DNA of 64,000 nucleotides from Mesorhizobium australicum (GTDB lineage Bacteria; Pseudomonadota; Alphaproteobacteria; Rhizobiales; Rhizobiaceae). Positions 49,949 to 58,946 of the stretch are shown here, in pieces. Position numbers and translations under genes: made by a program. Position 1 is the first letter of the stretch. Each line of letters opens with the position of its first letter. Under the pieces are notes generated by a model. It ran no database searches, was not told the origin of the DNA, and was given only the letters and a program-made list of their open reading frames with translations. Location of the stretch: the NCBI RefSeq assembly GCF_900177325.1, contig NZ_FXBL01000004.1:4965501-5029500 (forward strand), in the 5' to 3' direction.

Positions 49949-49981
49949 GGCGGCCGGCTCTCAAACGCCGGCCGCCTCCTT
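49949..49981 (+). terminator. Attenuator hairpin after the UgpB-like gene
   Basis: A 10-bp perfect stem GGCGGCCGGC (49949-49958) / GCCGGCCGCC (49967-49976) followed by TCCTT. It sits inside the operon and should reduce permease relative to binding-protein expression. Confidence 0.6.
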
Positions 49982-50001
49982 ACTATTCCCGGGATAAGGC
50001 C

Positions 50002-50934
50002 ATGACCGCCATTCCTCTCGACAGACCGGCGAAGATTGCCGCGAAGCGCACCGCGAGCCCATGGCGGATCGCCCCCTGGCTCTATCTCGCGCCTTCCGCC
50101 GCGACGCTGGTCCTGTGGATCTACTGGCCGCTGCTCGACGCGCTGAGGCTCAGCTTCTACGAATGGAACATGCTGCCGACTTCGCCAATGACCTTCGTCG
50201 GCTGGCAGAACTACGTGAACATCTTCGCGCTGCCGAAGTTCTGGCAGGCGCTGCGCAACACGGTGATCTACGTGATCGGCCTGCTGCCGCTCGCGGTGCT
50301 GATCCCGCTCGCGATCGCCATTTACACCCACGACCTGCCGGCGCGCTCGCGCAACATCTACCGTGCGATCATCTTCGTGCCGATGATCATCGCTCCCGTC
50401 GTGGCCGCCGCCGTGTGGCGCTGGCTGCTCGATCCGGGCCACGGCATGATCAACGAGACGATCGGCCTGTTCGGCTTCCGTCCGGTCCGTTTCCTCCAGG
50501 ACCCGAAGATTGCCATCTGGACGATCATCGTGCTCACCGGCTGGAAGCTCATCGGCTTCTCGACGCTCATCCTTTCGGCGGCGAACGCCAACATCAACCC
50601 GTCGCTGGTCGAGGCGGCGCGGATGGACGGTGCCTCGCGCTGGGAGATCATCCGCGACATCCGCCTGCCGCTGCTGCGCTCGACCATCCTGTTCCTGTCG
50701 CTGATGACGATCCTGCTCGGCGCGCAGTGGAGCTTTTCCTACATCCACGTGCTCACCGGCGGCGGGCCGCTCGGCGCCACGACCAACATCTTCTACATCC
50801 TGTGGGACTTCGGCTTCTCCACCCTCTCGGTCGGCTGGAGTTCGGCGGCGGCGATCATCCTCTTCCTCGGCTTCGGCGCGCTGGCCTTCGTCCTCTTCCG
50901 CCTGATGGACAGGTATTCGTTCCATGACAACTGA
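50002..50934 (+). CDS. ABC transporter permease (UgpA-like)
   Basis: 310-aa inner-membrane permease with six hydrophobic segments. The EAA loop PSLVEAARMDGASRWEIIRDIRLP is near residues 200-223, and WKLIGFSTLILSAANANI precedes it. First of the pair in this importer; its last 11 bp overlap the next permease. Confidence 0.92.
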   Translation: MTAIPLDRPAKIAAKRTASPWRIAPWLYLAPSAATLVLWIYWPLLDALRLSFYEWNMLPTSPMTFVGWQNYVNIFALPKFWQALRNTVIYVIGLLPLAVLIPLAIAIYTHDLPARSRNIYRAIIFVPMIIAPVVAAAVWRWLLDPGHGMINETIGLFGFRPVRFLQDPKIAIWTIIVLTGWKLIGFSTLILSAANANINPSLVEAARMDGASRWEIIRDIRLPLLRSTILFLSLMTILLGAQWSFSYIHVLTGGGPLGATTNIFYILWDFGFSTLSVGWSSAAAIILFLGFGALAFVLFRLMDRYSFHDN

Positions 50935-51805
50935 CGTCACCCTCTCCCCGACGCTGTCCGGCGTCGCCCGCAACAGATCCCGGCGTCGTTCGCAGTCGAC
51001 GCACCTGAACACGGCGGTCGGACACGCAGTCATGGTCCTGCTGTCGATCTTCTGCCTGTTCCCGGTCTACTGGATGATCATCTCGTCGTTCCGGCCGGCC
51101 AACGCGATCTTCGAGACGACGCTCTGGCCGACATCCGCATCGCTCGAAAACTACACTTATGCGCTGAACGCGATCCCGATCGGGGCGATGCTGGTCAACA
51201 CGCTGGTGGTCTCCGCTGTCGTGACCATCGCGCAGCTCTTCACCGGCCTGCTCGCAGCCTATGCCTTCGCCCGCTGGCGCTTTCCCTTCGACAAGCTGAT
51301 CTACACGATGATCGCGCTCACCTGGCTGGTTCCCTTCCAGGTGGTGATGATCCCGAACTACCTGCTGGTGGCCAATCTCGGCCTGCTCGACAGCCTGGCC
51401 GCGCTGATCCTGCCGCACTTCGCCGGCGCTCTCGCCGTCCTGCTGCTGGCGCAGGCGATGCGCTCCTTCCCCGCCGAGGTGATCGAGGCGGCGCGCATGG
51501 ATGGCGCCAAGAGCTGGCGCGTGCTGTGGGAAGTCATCACGCCCAACCTGCGCGGCACCATCGCCTCGCTGGCGATCCTCATCTTCATCTCGACCTGGAA
51601 CGAATATTTCTGGCCGCTGCTCTTGTCCCGCACGCCGGAGAACAGCGTCATCCAGATCGGCATCCAGATGTTCATGACCTCGGAGGGCACAGCCTGGGGG
51701 CCGCTGATGGCGGCGTCAACGCTGGCGAGCCTGCCAATCCTGGCGATCTACATCGTCCTCCAGCAGCAGGTCATCCAGTCCTTCATGAAATCGGGAATAC
51801 GCTGA
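50924..51805 (+). CDS. ABC transporter permease (UgpE-like)
   Basis: 293-aa inner-membrane permease. A basic N-terminus (about 30 residues) precedes the first helix LLSIFCLFPVYWMIISSFRP. The EAA loop EVIEAARMDGAKSWRVLWEVITP lies near residues 185-207, followed by ISTWNEYFWPLLLS, typical of UgpE/MalG. Start codon overlaps the previous permease; the stop shares one base with the phosphatase ATG (TGATG). Confidence 0.92.
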   Translation: MTTDVTLSPTLSGVARNRSRRRSQSTHLNTAVGHAVMVLLSIFCLFPVYWMIISSFRPANAIFETTLWPTSASLENYTYALNAIPIGAMLVNTLVVSAVVTIAQLFTGLLAAYAFARWRFPFDKLIYTMIALTWLVPFQVVMIPNYLLVANLGLLDSLAALILPHFAGALAVLLLAQAMRSFPAEVIEAARMDGAKSWRVLWEVITPNLRGTIASLAILIFISTWNEYFWPLLLSRTPENSVIQIGIQMFMTSEGTAWGPLMAASTLASLPILAIYIVLQQQVIQSFMKSGIR

Positions 51806-52542
51806 TGCACGCGCCGATCGAACGCCATCTCGCCATTGCGGGAACATTCAACGTCCGCGACCTGGGCGGCTATCCCGTGCCGGGCGGCGCGACGCACTGG
51901 CGCCGCATCCTGCGCGCGGACGGCCTCCACCGTCTCGACGGCAACAGCATCGCAGAACTGAAAGGCCTCGGCGTGGCGACCGTCATCGACCTGCGGCGCG
52001 ACGAGGAACTCGAAACCCACCCCAATCCGCTGCGCCTGGAGCCGGGCATCGACTACCGGCAGATCTCGCTGTTCGAGGAGCTCGCGCCTTCGGCCATGAC
52101 CGCCGCCGACGTGCTGTACGACCTCTACCTGCAGGCGCTCTCCAGCCGCCGCGACCGGATCGTCGAGGTCCTGTCGGCGATCGCGGATGCGCCGGAGGGG
52201 ATCGTCCTGTTCCATTGCACCGCCGGCAAGGACCGGACCGGCCTCATCGCCGCCCTGCTTCTCGGCCTGGCAGGCGTCGAGCACGATGTCATCGTGGCCG
52301 ACTACGCCCTGACGAAGGAACGTCTCGCGCCCGCGATCGAGGGCTTCGTCGCCGATGCGGTCGCGCGCGGCGTCGATGTCGAGGCCTTGCGGCCGCTGCT
52401 TGCCTGCGAGCCGGAAACCATGGCGGCGACGCTCGCCCACCTCGCCGACCGCTACGGATCGGTCGAAACCTACCTTCTGGATTCGGGCCTCGATCCGGCC
52501 ACCATCGGCCGCCTCAGAGCCCGCCTGTCGGAGATCGCGTGA
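51805..52542 (+). CDS. Tyrosine-protein phosphatase-like enzyme
   Basis: 245-aa protein of the dual-specificity/tyrosine phosphatase family. The phosphate loop HCTAGKDRTG has catalytic cysteine C138 and arginine R144. N-terminal FNVRDLGGYPV near residue 15 is characteristic of the SIW14/IphP group, which dephosphorylates phosphotyrosine, phosphoinositides or inositol phosphates. It is nested between permease and ATPase genes with one-base overlaps on both sides, so it belongs to the operon. A metabolic phosphatase acting on the imported phosphate ester is plausible. Confidence 0.9.
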   Translation: MHAPIERHLAIAGTFNVRDLGGYPVPGGATHWRRILRADGLHRLDGNSIAELKGLGVATVIDLRRDEELETHPNPLRLEPGIDYRQISLFEELAPSAMTAADVLYDLYLQALSSRRDRIVEVLSAIADAPEGIVLFHCTAGKDRTGLIAALLLGLAGVEHDVIVADYALTKERLAPAIEGFVADAVARGVDVEALRPLLACEPETMAATLAHLADRYGSVETYLLDSGLDPATIGRLRARLSEIA

Positions 52543-53657
52543 TGTCCCATCTGTCCATTCAAGCCCTGAAGAAGCGCTACGACGGCAAGCAAGTGCTGCA
52601 CGGCGTCGATGTCGAGATCGAGCACGGCCAGTTCGTGGTCATCGTCGGCCCGTCCGGCTGCGGCAAGTCGACCCTGCTGCGCATGATCGCCGGGCTGGAG
52701 AGCATCACCGAAGGCGTCATCTCGATCGACGGCGAGGAGATCAACGATCTCGACCCGGCCGATCGTGGCTGCGCGATGGTGTTCCAGAACTACGCGCTCT
52801 ATCCGCACATGACAGTGCGCGAGAACATGGCCTATCCGCTCAAGATCGCCCGGATGGCGAAGGAGGAGCGGGAGAAGCGCGTCGCCGAGGCGGCCGCGAT
52901 GCTGGACCTGACCGCCCTGCTCGACCGCCGCCCCGCCCAGCTGTCGGGCGGTCAGCGTCAGCGCGTCGCGATGGGGCGTGCCCTGGTGCGCGAGCCGCGC
53001 GTCTTTCTCTTCGACGAGCCGCTGTCCAATCTGGATGCCAAGCTGCGCGTGACGATGCGCATCGAGATCAAGCGCCTGCACCGGCGCCTGAAGGCGACGT
53101 CGATCTTCGTCACGCACGACCAGACCGAGGCTATGACGCTCGCCGACACGATGATCGTGATGAACGGCGGCAATGTCGAGCAGGTCGGCACGCCGCTGTC
53201 GATCTACCGCGAGCCGGCGTCGACCTTCGTCGCGAGCTTCCTCGGGGCGCCGGCAATGAACCTGATGCCTGCGCGGGCGAACGAGAAGGCTCTCGTGCTG
53301 CAGCATCTGCCGCAATTCGCCATCGCGCTCGACCGCCACCCGGTGGCCGATGGCGACGCGGTGACGTTCGGCATCAGGCCGGAGGACATCGTCGTGTCCC
53401 CGCCCGGGCCGACGGGCCACCCGGCGCGGATCGACCTGATCGAGGAACTCGGCGGCAGCCGGATCGCCTACTGCTCGCTCGGCAATCAGGAAGTCGCCGT
53501 CATGCTGCCAAAGGGCGGCGACCATCGCGAGGGCGAGACGGTTCACCTGAGTTTCCCGGCGCGCTCGGTGCATCTGTTCGATATCAAGACCGGCCTGCGC
53601 CTCGCCCAGGGCGCAACGGAGCCGGGCCGCGCACGCATGTCCCTTGTGACGGCCTGA
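52542..53657 (+). CDS. ABC transporter ATPase (UgpC-like)
   Basis: 371-aa ATPase. Walker A GPSGCGKST at residues 36-44, signature QLSGGQRQRV near 132-141, Walker B FLFDEPLSNLDA near 155, and a C-terminal TOBE regulatory domain containing FGIRPEDIVV. ATG 52542 follows the phosphatase stop by a shared base (GTGATG). It resembles the ATPase at 2592-3665 but belongs to a separate importer. Confidence 0.93.
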   Translation: MSHLSIQALKKRYDGKQVLHGVDVEIEHGQFVVIVGPSGCGKSTLLRMIAGLESITEGVISIDGEEINDLDPADRGCAMVFQNYALYPHMTVRENMAYPLKIARMAKEEREKRVAEAAAMLDLTALLDRRPAQLSGGQRQRVAMGRALVREPRVFLFDEPLSNLDAKLRVTMRIEIKRLHRRLKATSIFVTHDQTEAMTLADTMIVMNGGNVEQVGTPLSIYREPASTFVASFLGAPAMNLMPARANEKALVLQHLPQFAIALDRHPVADGDAVTFGIRPEDIVVSPPGPTGHPARIDLIEELGGSRIAYCSLGNQEVAVMLPKGGDHREGETVHLSFPARSVHLFDIKTGLRLAQGATEPGRARMSLVTA

Positions 53658-53712
53658 TCCGAGGGCTCGCCCTCTTCGAGGGGGGGCGACCGATCCACAT
53701 TTTTCGACAGAA

Positions 53713-53750
53713 CCACGGCGAGAATCGAACGGATTCTCGCCGTGGCTTCG
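53713..53750 (+). terminator. Long hairpin downstream of the UgpC-like gene
   Basis: A 14-bp perfect stem CCACGGCGAGAATC (53713-53726) / GATTCTCGCCGTGG (53732-53745) with GAACG loop, followed by CTTCGTTT. Likely the operon terminator, although the T-run is weak. Confidence 0.7.
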
Positions 53751-53829
53751 TTTGGGGAGTGGTGGATTCAAGGGTTTATCCACGCAGTCATCCCACCTTT
53801 CCGCGCGGATTGTAGAACTTTCTCCAAAA

Positions 53830-53857
53830 TTGACAAACGCCAGCCATTTTGTAAGCT
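53830..53857 (+). promoter_or_regulatory. Promoter of the RpiR regulator gene
   Basis: TTGACA (53830-53835) and TAAGCT (53852-53857), 16-bp spacer, 31 bp before the GTG start. The -35 is perfect, the -10 poor. Confidence 0.5.
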
Positions 53858-53888
53858 CTTCGTCATCGGGAGAGGAGCTTGAAGAGCG

Positions 53889-54806
53889 GTGTCGATACGG
53901 GAAGAGCTGGCGCACACGCAGTTGGCCCTCACTGCGGCGGAAAGGAAGATCGTTCAGGTGCTCCTGGCGGACTATCCGAAGTCTGGACTTGGCACGGCGA
54001 CCCGCCTCGCGCGGCTGGCCGGCGTGAGCGATCCGACCGTCATGCGCCTGATGATCAAGCTCGGCTACGGCAAGTTTTCCGACTTCCAGACGAAGCTTCT
54101 GGAAGAGGTGGAATCCCGGCTGCACTCGCCCCTCCTGATGATGGAGGCGAAGCGGCCTGCCAATGCCAGCGAGGGCACCGCGCTCGGCTACTACAACTCG
54201 GTCATCCAGAGCCTGGAACGCACGCGCACGCAGACGTCGTCCCAGGCCTATACCCGCGCCGTGTCGATGCTGCTCGAGACCAAGGGCAAGGTGCTGCTGC
54301 TCGGTGGCCGCTTCAGTCGTAACGTCGCCTCGATCCTGGCCAGCTACCTGGCGCAACTGCGCGTGGGCGTGCACGACATGGAGAAGCTGTCCGCCTCCGA
54401 TTTCGACGTCTTGATCGACATGGGCAAGAAGGATCTTCTCGTCGTGTTCGACTACCGCCGCTATCAGGCGGACGTGGTGAGTTTCGCCCGCCAGGCGCAT
54501 GAGCGCGGGGTCGGCATCCTCCTCTTCACCGACCCCTGGCTTTCGCCGATCGCGGAGATCGCCGACCAGACGATGGTGGCGGCGATCGACTCGGATTCGC
54601 CTTTCGACACCTCGGCCTCCTGCGTCGCGCAGATCGAGGCCGTGGTGGCGCATGCGCTCGCCGTGCGCGGCCCCTCTGTGCGCGGCCGCATCGAGGACAT
54701 CGAGGCGATCCGCGACGCCAACGGCGTCACCCTCGACGCCGGCAACGACCCCGAACGGGGCAAGAATCCCGGCAGCCGCATCCAGTCGGCCGCATCGAAA
54801 TCATGA
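53889..54806 (+). CDS. MurR/RpiR family transcriptional regulator
   Basis: 305-aa regulator with an N-terminal HTH_6 domain at residues about 3-77 (TAAERKIVQVLLADYPKSGLGTATRLARLAGVSDPTVMRL in parts) and a SIS sugar-phosphate-like sensor domain at about 130-260 (VLLLGGRFSRNVASILASYL, VFDYRRYQADV). GTG 53889 starts the frame (SIREELAHTQ). It is co-directional with, and 16 bp before, the amidohydrolase pathway genes, so it probably regulates them. The SIS domain may bind a non-sugar ligand here. Confidence 0.9.
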   Translation: MSIREELAHTQLALTAAERKIVQVLLADYPKSGLGTATRLARLAGVSDPTVMRLMIKLGYGKFSDFQTKLLEEVESRLHSPLLMMEAKRPANASEGTALGYYNSVIQSLERTRTQTSSQAYTRAVSMLLETKGKVLLLGGRFSRNVASILASYLAQLRVGVHDMEKLSASDFDVLIDMGKKDLLVVFDYRRYQADVVSFARQAHERGVGILLFTDPWLSPIAEIADQTMVAAIDSDSPFDTSASCVAQIEAVVAHALAVRGPSVRGRIEDIEAIRDANGVTLDAGNDPERGKNPGSRIQSAASKS

Positions 54807-54822
54807 CCTTGTCGGAGACTAT

Positions 54823-55476
54823 ATGACCACCTCGCTTCCGCGCCGCGACCAGCCCTTTGCCAAGGGAGCGACGGCCCTCCTCCTCGTCGACATGCAGCGG
54901 ATATGGCTGGAGCCGGGGCTCGATCCGGACCATGCCGACTGGGGGCCGGATCACTACTTCTTCCGGCAGACCCGTGAGGTGACCATCCCGAACCAGGTCG
55001 CGCTGCTCAAGGCGGCGCGCGAGAATGGCGTCGAGGTGCTGCATACGATCATCCAGAGCCTGACCGAGGACGGCCGCGACCGCTCGCTCGACCACAAGAT
55101 GACGCCGATCCACATCCCGCCGAGCCTCAAGGAAGGCCTGCCGCCAACGGAGCTCGCGCCCATCGGTGACGAGATCATGCTTCCCAAGACCTCCTCCGGC
55201 GTCTTCAACTCCACCAACATCGACTACGTGCTGAAGAACCTCGGCATCCGCAATCTCGTGGTCTGCGGCGTGCTGACGGACCAGTGCGTCGACATGACGG
55301 TGCGCGACGGGGCGGACCGGGGCTATCTCGTCACCTGCGTGGCCGATGCCTGCGCAGCCCCCACACCGGAACGCCACAACGGCGCGCTGAAGGCCTTCGG
55401 CGGCTATTGCTGGGTGACCGACACGCAGACGGTTGCCGGCCGCTTCGAAGCGCTCGGCCGCGAGGTCGCGGCATGA
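54823..55476 (+). CDS. Isochorismatase-like cysteine hydrolase
   Basis: 217-aa member of the isochorismatase/nicotinamidase superfamily. Triad candidates are D23 (LLLVDMQRIW), K122 (MLPKTSSGVF) and C155 (GVLTDQCVDMTV). The TDQCV motif and length fit peroxyureidoacrylate/ureidoacrylate or N-carbamoyl amidases. ATG 54823 lies 16 bp after the regulator; the stop overlaps the next gene as ATGA. It likely releases ammonia from an amide or carbamoyl group in this pathway. Confidence 0.9.
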   Translation: MTTSLPRRDQPFAKGATALLLVDMQRIWLEPGLDPDHADWGPDHYFFRQTREVTIPNQVALLKAARENGVEVLHTIIQSLTEDGRDRSLDHKMTPIHIPPSLKEGLPPTELAPIGDEIMLPKTSSGVFNSTNIDYVLKNLGIRNLVVCGVLTDQCVDMTVRDGADRGYLVTCVADACAAPTPERHNGALKAFGGYCWVTDTQTVAGRFEALGREVAA

Positions 55477-56804
55477 GCGGCGCCCTGACACCCCTTGCCC
55501 ATGTCGTGACGACAGACCTGGCGGCCGTGACGCGCGGCCGGCCCGTCACCGAGGAGCGGCTTCGCAAGGCGCAGAGCACCGGCCTCGGCTGGGTGCCCGC
55601 CAACCTCTGCCTGACGCCGTTCAACTCGATCGGCGAGAATCCGTGGGGCTCATCCGGGGACCTGCGCCTCGTCCCCGATATCTCGGCGCGCCACACCACC
55701 TCCGCGACCGGGGCCGCGACGCCGCTCGATCTCGTGATGGCCGACATCGTCGAACTCGACGGTTCCCCATGGGACGGCTGCCCGCGAACTCAATTGAAGA
55801 AGGCGCTCGCGGCGCTGAAACAGGCGACCGGACTGTCGGTGATCGCCACCTTCGAGCAGGAATTCCTGCTTCTGCCCACAGCCTCGGACCCGGCGCGGAT
55901 CGCCGACCATGCCTTTTCGGTCGCAGCGTTCCGGGGCGCCGGCGACTTCGGGCCGATGCTCGCCACCTGCCTGGAGGAGGCCGGGGTCGAGCCCGAGATG
56001 ATCCTGCCGGAATACGGCAACGACCAGTTCGAGATCACGCATGCGCCGGCCGACGCGCTCGCAGCCGCGGACCGCGCGGTCGTCATCCGCGAGGTGACGC
56101 GGGAGGTCGCGCGCACGCTCGGCCGCCGCGCCTGCTTCGCGCCGAAGCCGGTCCTCGACGCAGTCGGCAACGGCGTGCACATCCATTTCAGCCTCGTCGA
56201 TGCGGACGGGCGGCCAGCGACTTACGCGGCCGACGGTCCGGGCAAGCTGTCTCCCGCGGCGGCCTCCTTCTGCGCAGGCATCCTCAGGCATCTTCCGGCG
56301 CTCGTCGCGCTCACCGCGTCGAGCCCGCCGTCCTACTACCGGCTGGCGCCGCACAACTGGAGTTCATCCTATACCTGGCTCGGCGAGCGCGACCGCGAGG
56401 CGACGCTGCGCATCTGCCCGTTCGTGACGATGGGGGGCGGGGACCCGGCGCGGCAGTTCAACATCGAATACCGCGCCGCCGACGCGACGGCCAATCCCTA
56501 CCTTGCGCTGGCCGGCATCGTCCGCGCAGGGCTTGCCGGTATCGAGGCGAAGCTGCCCGCGCCGCCGATCGTGACGGGCGACCCGACGCTGATGACGCAG
56601 GACGAACTCGATGCGAAGGGTCTGCGCCGCCTTCCCGAAACCCTGGAGGCCGCGCTCGATGCGCTGGCCGCGGACAGCATCGCCCGCAGCTGGTTTCCGG
56701 AACGGCTCATCGACAGCTTCTTCGCGGTCAAGCGCACCGAACTCGCCGCAATGGATGGCAAGGAGAAAACCGAGATCTGCGCAGCCTACGGGGAACGCTA
56801 TTGA
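55473..56804 (+). CDS. Glutamine synthetase family ligase (gamma-glutamyl-amide synthetase-like)
   Basis: 443-aa GS-fold ligase distinct from glnII. Metal and substrate motifs include ATFEQEFLLL near residue 125, PEYGNDQFEITHAPADALAAADRA near 180-203, GNGVHIHFSLVD near 231 and NIEYRAADATANPYLALAGI near 330. Such GS-like enzymes ligate glutamate to amines (PuuA, GlnT types) or act on other amides. ATG 55473 overlaps the cysteine-hydrolase stop. In this unit it may gamma-glutamylate an imported amine for later cleavage. Confidence 0.9.
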   Translation: MSGALTPLAHVVTTDLAAVTRGRPVTEERLRKAQSTGLGWVPANLCLTPFNSIGENPWGSSGDLRLVPDISARHTTSATGAATPLDLVMADIVELDGSPWDGCPRTQLKKALAALKQATGLSVIATFEQEFLLLPTASDPARIADHAFSVAAFRGAGDFGPMLATCLEEAGVEPEMILPEYGNDQFEITHAPADALAAADRAVVIREVTREVARTLGRRACFAPKPVLDAVGNGVHIHFSLVDADGRPATYAADGPGKLSPAAASFCAGILRHLPALVALTASSPPSYYRLAPHNWSSSYTWLGERDREATLRICPFVTMGGGDPARQFNIEYRAADATANPYLALAGIVRAGLAGIEAKLPAPPIVTGDPTLMTQDELDAKGLRRLPETLEAALDALAADSIARSWFPERLIDSFFAVKRTELAAMDGKEKTEICAAYGERY

Positions 56805-57586
56805 GCACTGCAGCAAGCAGGGCAGCGCTTCCCGACTGGCCGGAGCCTGTCGAGATCCTGAACCCTGCCTCCACGTCGCCGCTGGTGCTGATCTGCGACC
56901 ATGCATCGAACCATTTGCCGGCGAGCTATCGCGGCCTGGGACTGGATGCCGCCGACCTGAAGCGGCACATCGCCTACGACATCGGCGCCGCCGAGGTCAC
57001 CTGCGCGCTTGCCGCGCAGCTCGGCGCACCGGCCTTCCTCGGCACCTATTCGCGATTGCTGGTGGATCTCAACCGGCCGTTCGGCTCTGCGACCAGCATG
57101 CCGGTGCTCTCCGAGGCAACGCGGATTCCTGGCAACGAGGCGCCAAGCGAGGCCGAGAAGTCGCTCAGGCGCAGCCGCGTCTTCGATCCTTTCCACGCCG
57201 CGATCGCGGATTTCCTCGACCGGCGGCGGACGCCGAGCTTCATCGTCGCGATCCATTCCTTCACGCCGGTGTTCCTCGGGGTCGAACGCCCCTGGCATGT
57301 CGGCGTCCTGCACGAGAACAGGCCGGACCTCGCCGAGGCGTTCCTGGCGCCGTTGCGAACCGAGCCCGGCCTGACCGTCGGCGAGAATGTGCCTTACGTG
57401 ATCGAACGCGACAGCGACTACGCCATCCCGATCCATGGCACCGATCGCGGCAATCCGGCGCTGCTGATCGAGATCCGCAACGACCTGATCGCCACGCCGC
57501 GGGGCGTCGCCGAGTGGACCGGCCGCGTCGCGCCGATCCTCGACCATCTCGCCACCACCTACGCCGCCCCCATTGAACGCAACTGA
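56801..57586 (+). CDS. N-formylglutamate amidohydrolase-like protein
   Basis: 261-aa protein of the FGase family, zinc-type amidohydrolases known from histidine degradation. Landmarks: LICDHASNHLPASY near residue 31, GTYSRLLVDLNRPFGS near 83, SFIVAIHSFTPVFLG near 147, and WHVGVLHENRPDLAEAF near 165. Start is TTG 56801, overlapping the ligase stop (TTGA), with GGGGA upstream. No other hut gene is present, so the substrate is probably another N-acyl or gamma-glutamyl amino acid. Confidence 0.9.
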   Translation: MSTAASRAALPDWPEPVEILNPASTSPLVLICDHASNHLPASYRGLGLDAADLKRHIAYDIGAAEVTCALAAQLGAPAFLGTYSRLLVDLNRPFGSATSMPVLSEATRIPGNEAPSEAEKSLRRSRVFDPFHAAIADFLDRRRTPSFIVAIHSFTPVFLGVERPWHVGVLHENRPDLAEAFLAPLRTEPGLTVGENVPYVIERDSDYAIPIHGTDRGNPALLIEIRNDLIATPRGVAEWTGRVAPILDHLATTYAAPIERN

Positions 57587-57595
57587 GAGGATGCC

Positions 57596-58915
57596 ATGTC
57601 GGACACGGAAGCCACGATCAAAGCCGTCCAGGACTTCATCGAGAAGGACCGGGATTTCGTCATAAACCTGACGCGCGACATCGTCCGCATCCCGTCGGTC
57701 AATCCGAAGTTCGAGACCGGCGAGGGCCTCAACCGTGAGGGTGACGTCCAGGCCCTGCTGGAAAAGGCCATCAAGGAAGAAGGCTTTGCCACCGAACAGT
57801 TCGACGCGCTGCCCGGTCGCCCGAACCTGATCGGCGAGAAGCCCGGCTCCGAGGAGAAGAGCCTGATCCTGTGCGGCCACATCGACGTGGTGCCGACCGG
57901 CGCGCTGAAGGACTGGACGGTCGATCCGTTCGGCGGCGAGATCCGCGACGGCAAGCTGTACGGACGCGGCGCGATCGACATGAAGGGCGGCGTGGCGGCC
58001 TGCGTCGCGGCCATGCGCGCGCTCAACCGGACGGACGTGAAGCTCGACGGACGGCTCGCCTTCCACTCGGTGGTCGACGAGGAAGCGGGCGGCGGCGGTG
58101 CCATCGACAACGTCAGGCGCGGCAAACTGGCCAAGGCGATCCTCGTCGCCGAGCCGAGCTGGGGCGACGTGCATCCGGCCGAGGGCGGGCTCGAATGGGC
58201 GCGCGTGACCATCCGCGGCCGCAACGGCCATTCCGCCTTCCGCTTCAACGAGATCTATCCGCAGCAGCACACGCCCGACCGGATCGCGCCCGCCGTCAAC
58301 GCCATCGACATCGCGGCCCGCTTCATCCAGGCCGTGCATCTGTTCGAGCAGAACCGCGTGCGCGCCAGGGCGCATCCGCTGCTGCCGGCCGGCATGAATA
58401 CGATCAATATCGGCGTCATGTGGGGCGGCACGGCGCTGGGCGACAATGGCCTGCCGACGGTGATGACCAATCCGGCGATCATCCCGGACGCAGTGGTGCT
58501 CGACCTCGACATGAAGTTCCTGCCGGACGAGACCTCGAAGCAGTACCGCAAGGACTTCGAGGACTTCGTCGCGCATTTCTGCGCCATGGACGACAGGCTG
58601 AAGGCCAATCCGATCAAGATCGACTGGGAATTGGGCGGCCTCTATTTCGCACCGATGAATACCTCGCCCGACCATCCGCTGGTCGCCTCGCTGATGAAAC
58701 GGCAGGCGGCGATCGGCAAGTCGCCGACGATGAAGGGCTTCATCGCCGTCTGCGACGCGGCGCACTACGCCGGCGCGGGCGTCGACGGCGTGATCTTTGG
58801 ACCCGGTGGCGACGGCTTCCACGGCGTGAACGAATATGTCGATGTCGAGTCGCTGGTGAGCAGCGCCAAGGTGATCGCAGCCGCGGTCGTCGACTGGTGC
58901 GGCATCAAGGCCTGA
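57596..58915 (+). CDS. M20 family deacylase (ArgE/DapE type)
   Basis: 439-aa zinc amidohydrolase with catalytic and lid domains. Metal motifs: LILCGHIDVVPTG near residue 93, the bridging Asp in YGRGAIDMKGGVAAC near 121-135, and DEEAGGGGAID near 162 with catalytic Glu. The C-terminal AHYAGAGVDGVIFGPGGDGFHGVNEYVD supplies the last ligand. It probably hydrolyses an N-acyl, N-carbamoyl or gamma-glutamyl amino acid in this pathway. Gap of 9 bp to the previous gene. Confidence 0.91.
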   Translation: MSDTEATIKAVQDFIEKDRDFVINLTRDIVRIPSVNPKFETGEGLNREGDVQALLEKAIKEEGFATEQFDALPGRPNLIGEKPGSEEKSLILCGHIDVVPTGALKDWTVDPFGGEIRDGKLYGRGAIDMKGGVAACVAAMRALNRTDVKLDGRLAFHSVVDEEAGGGGAIDNVRRGKLAKAILVAEPSWGDVHPAEGGLEWARVTIRGRNGHSAFRFNEIYPQQHTPDRIAPAVNAIDIAARFIQAVHLFEQNRVRARAHPLLPAGMNTINIGVMWGGTALGDNGLPTVMTNPAIIPDAVVLDLDMKFLPDETSKQYRKDFEDFVAHFCAMDDRLKANPIKIDWELGGLYFAPMNTSPDHPLVASLMKRQAAIGKSPTMKGFIAVCDAAHYAGAGVDGVIFGPGGDGFHGVNEYVDVESLVSSAKVIAAAVVDWCGIKA

Positions 58916-58946
58916 CCGGAACGACGGCCAATCGAAGGAGGCACTC

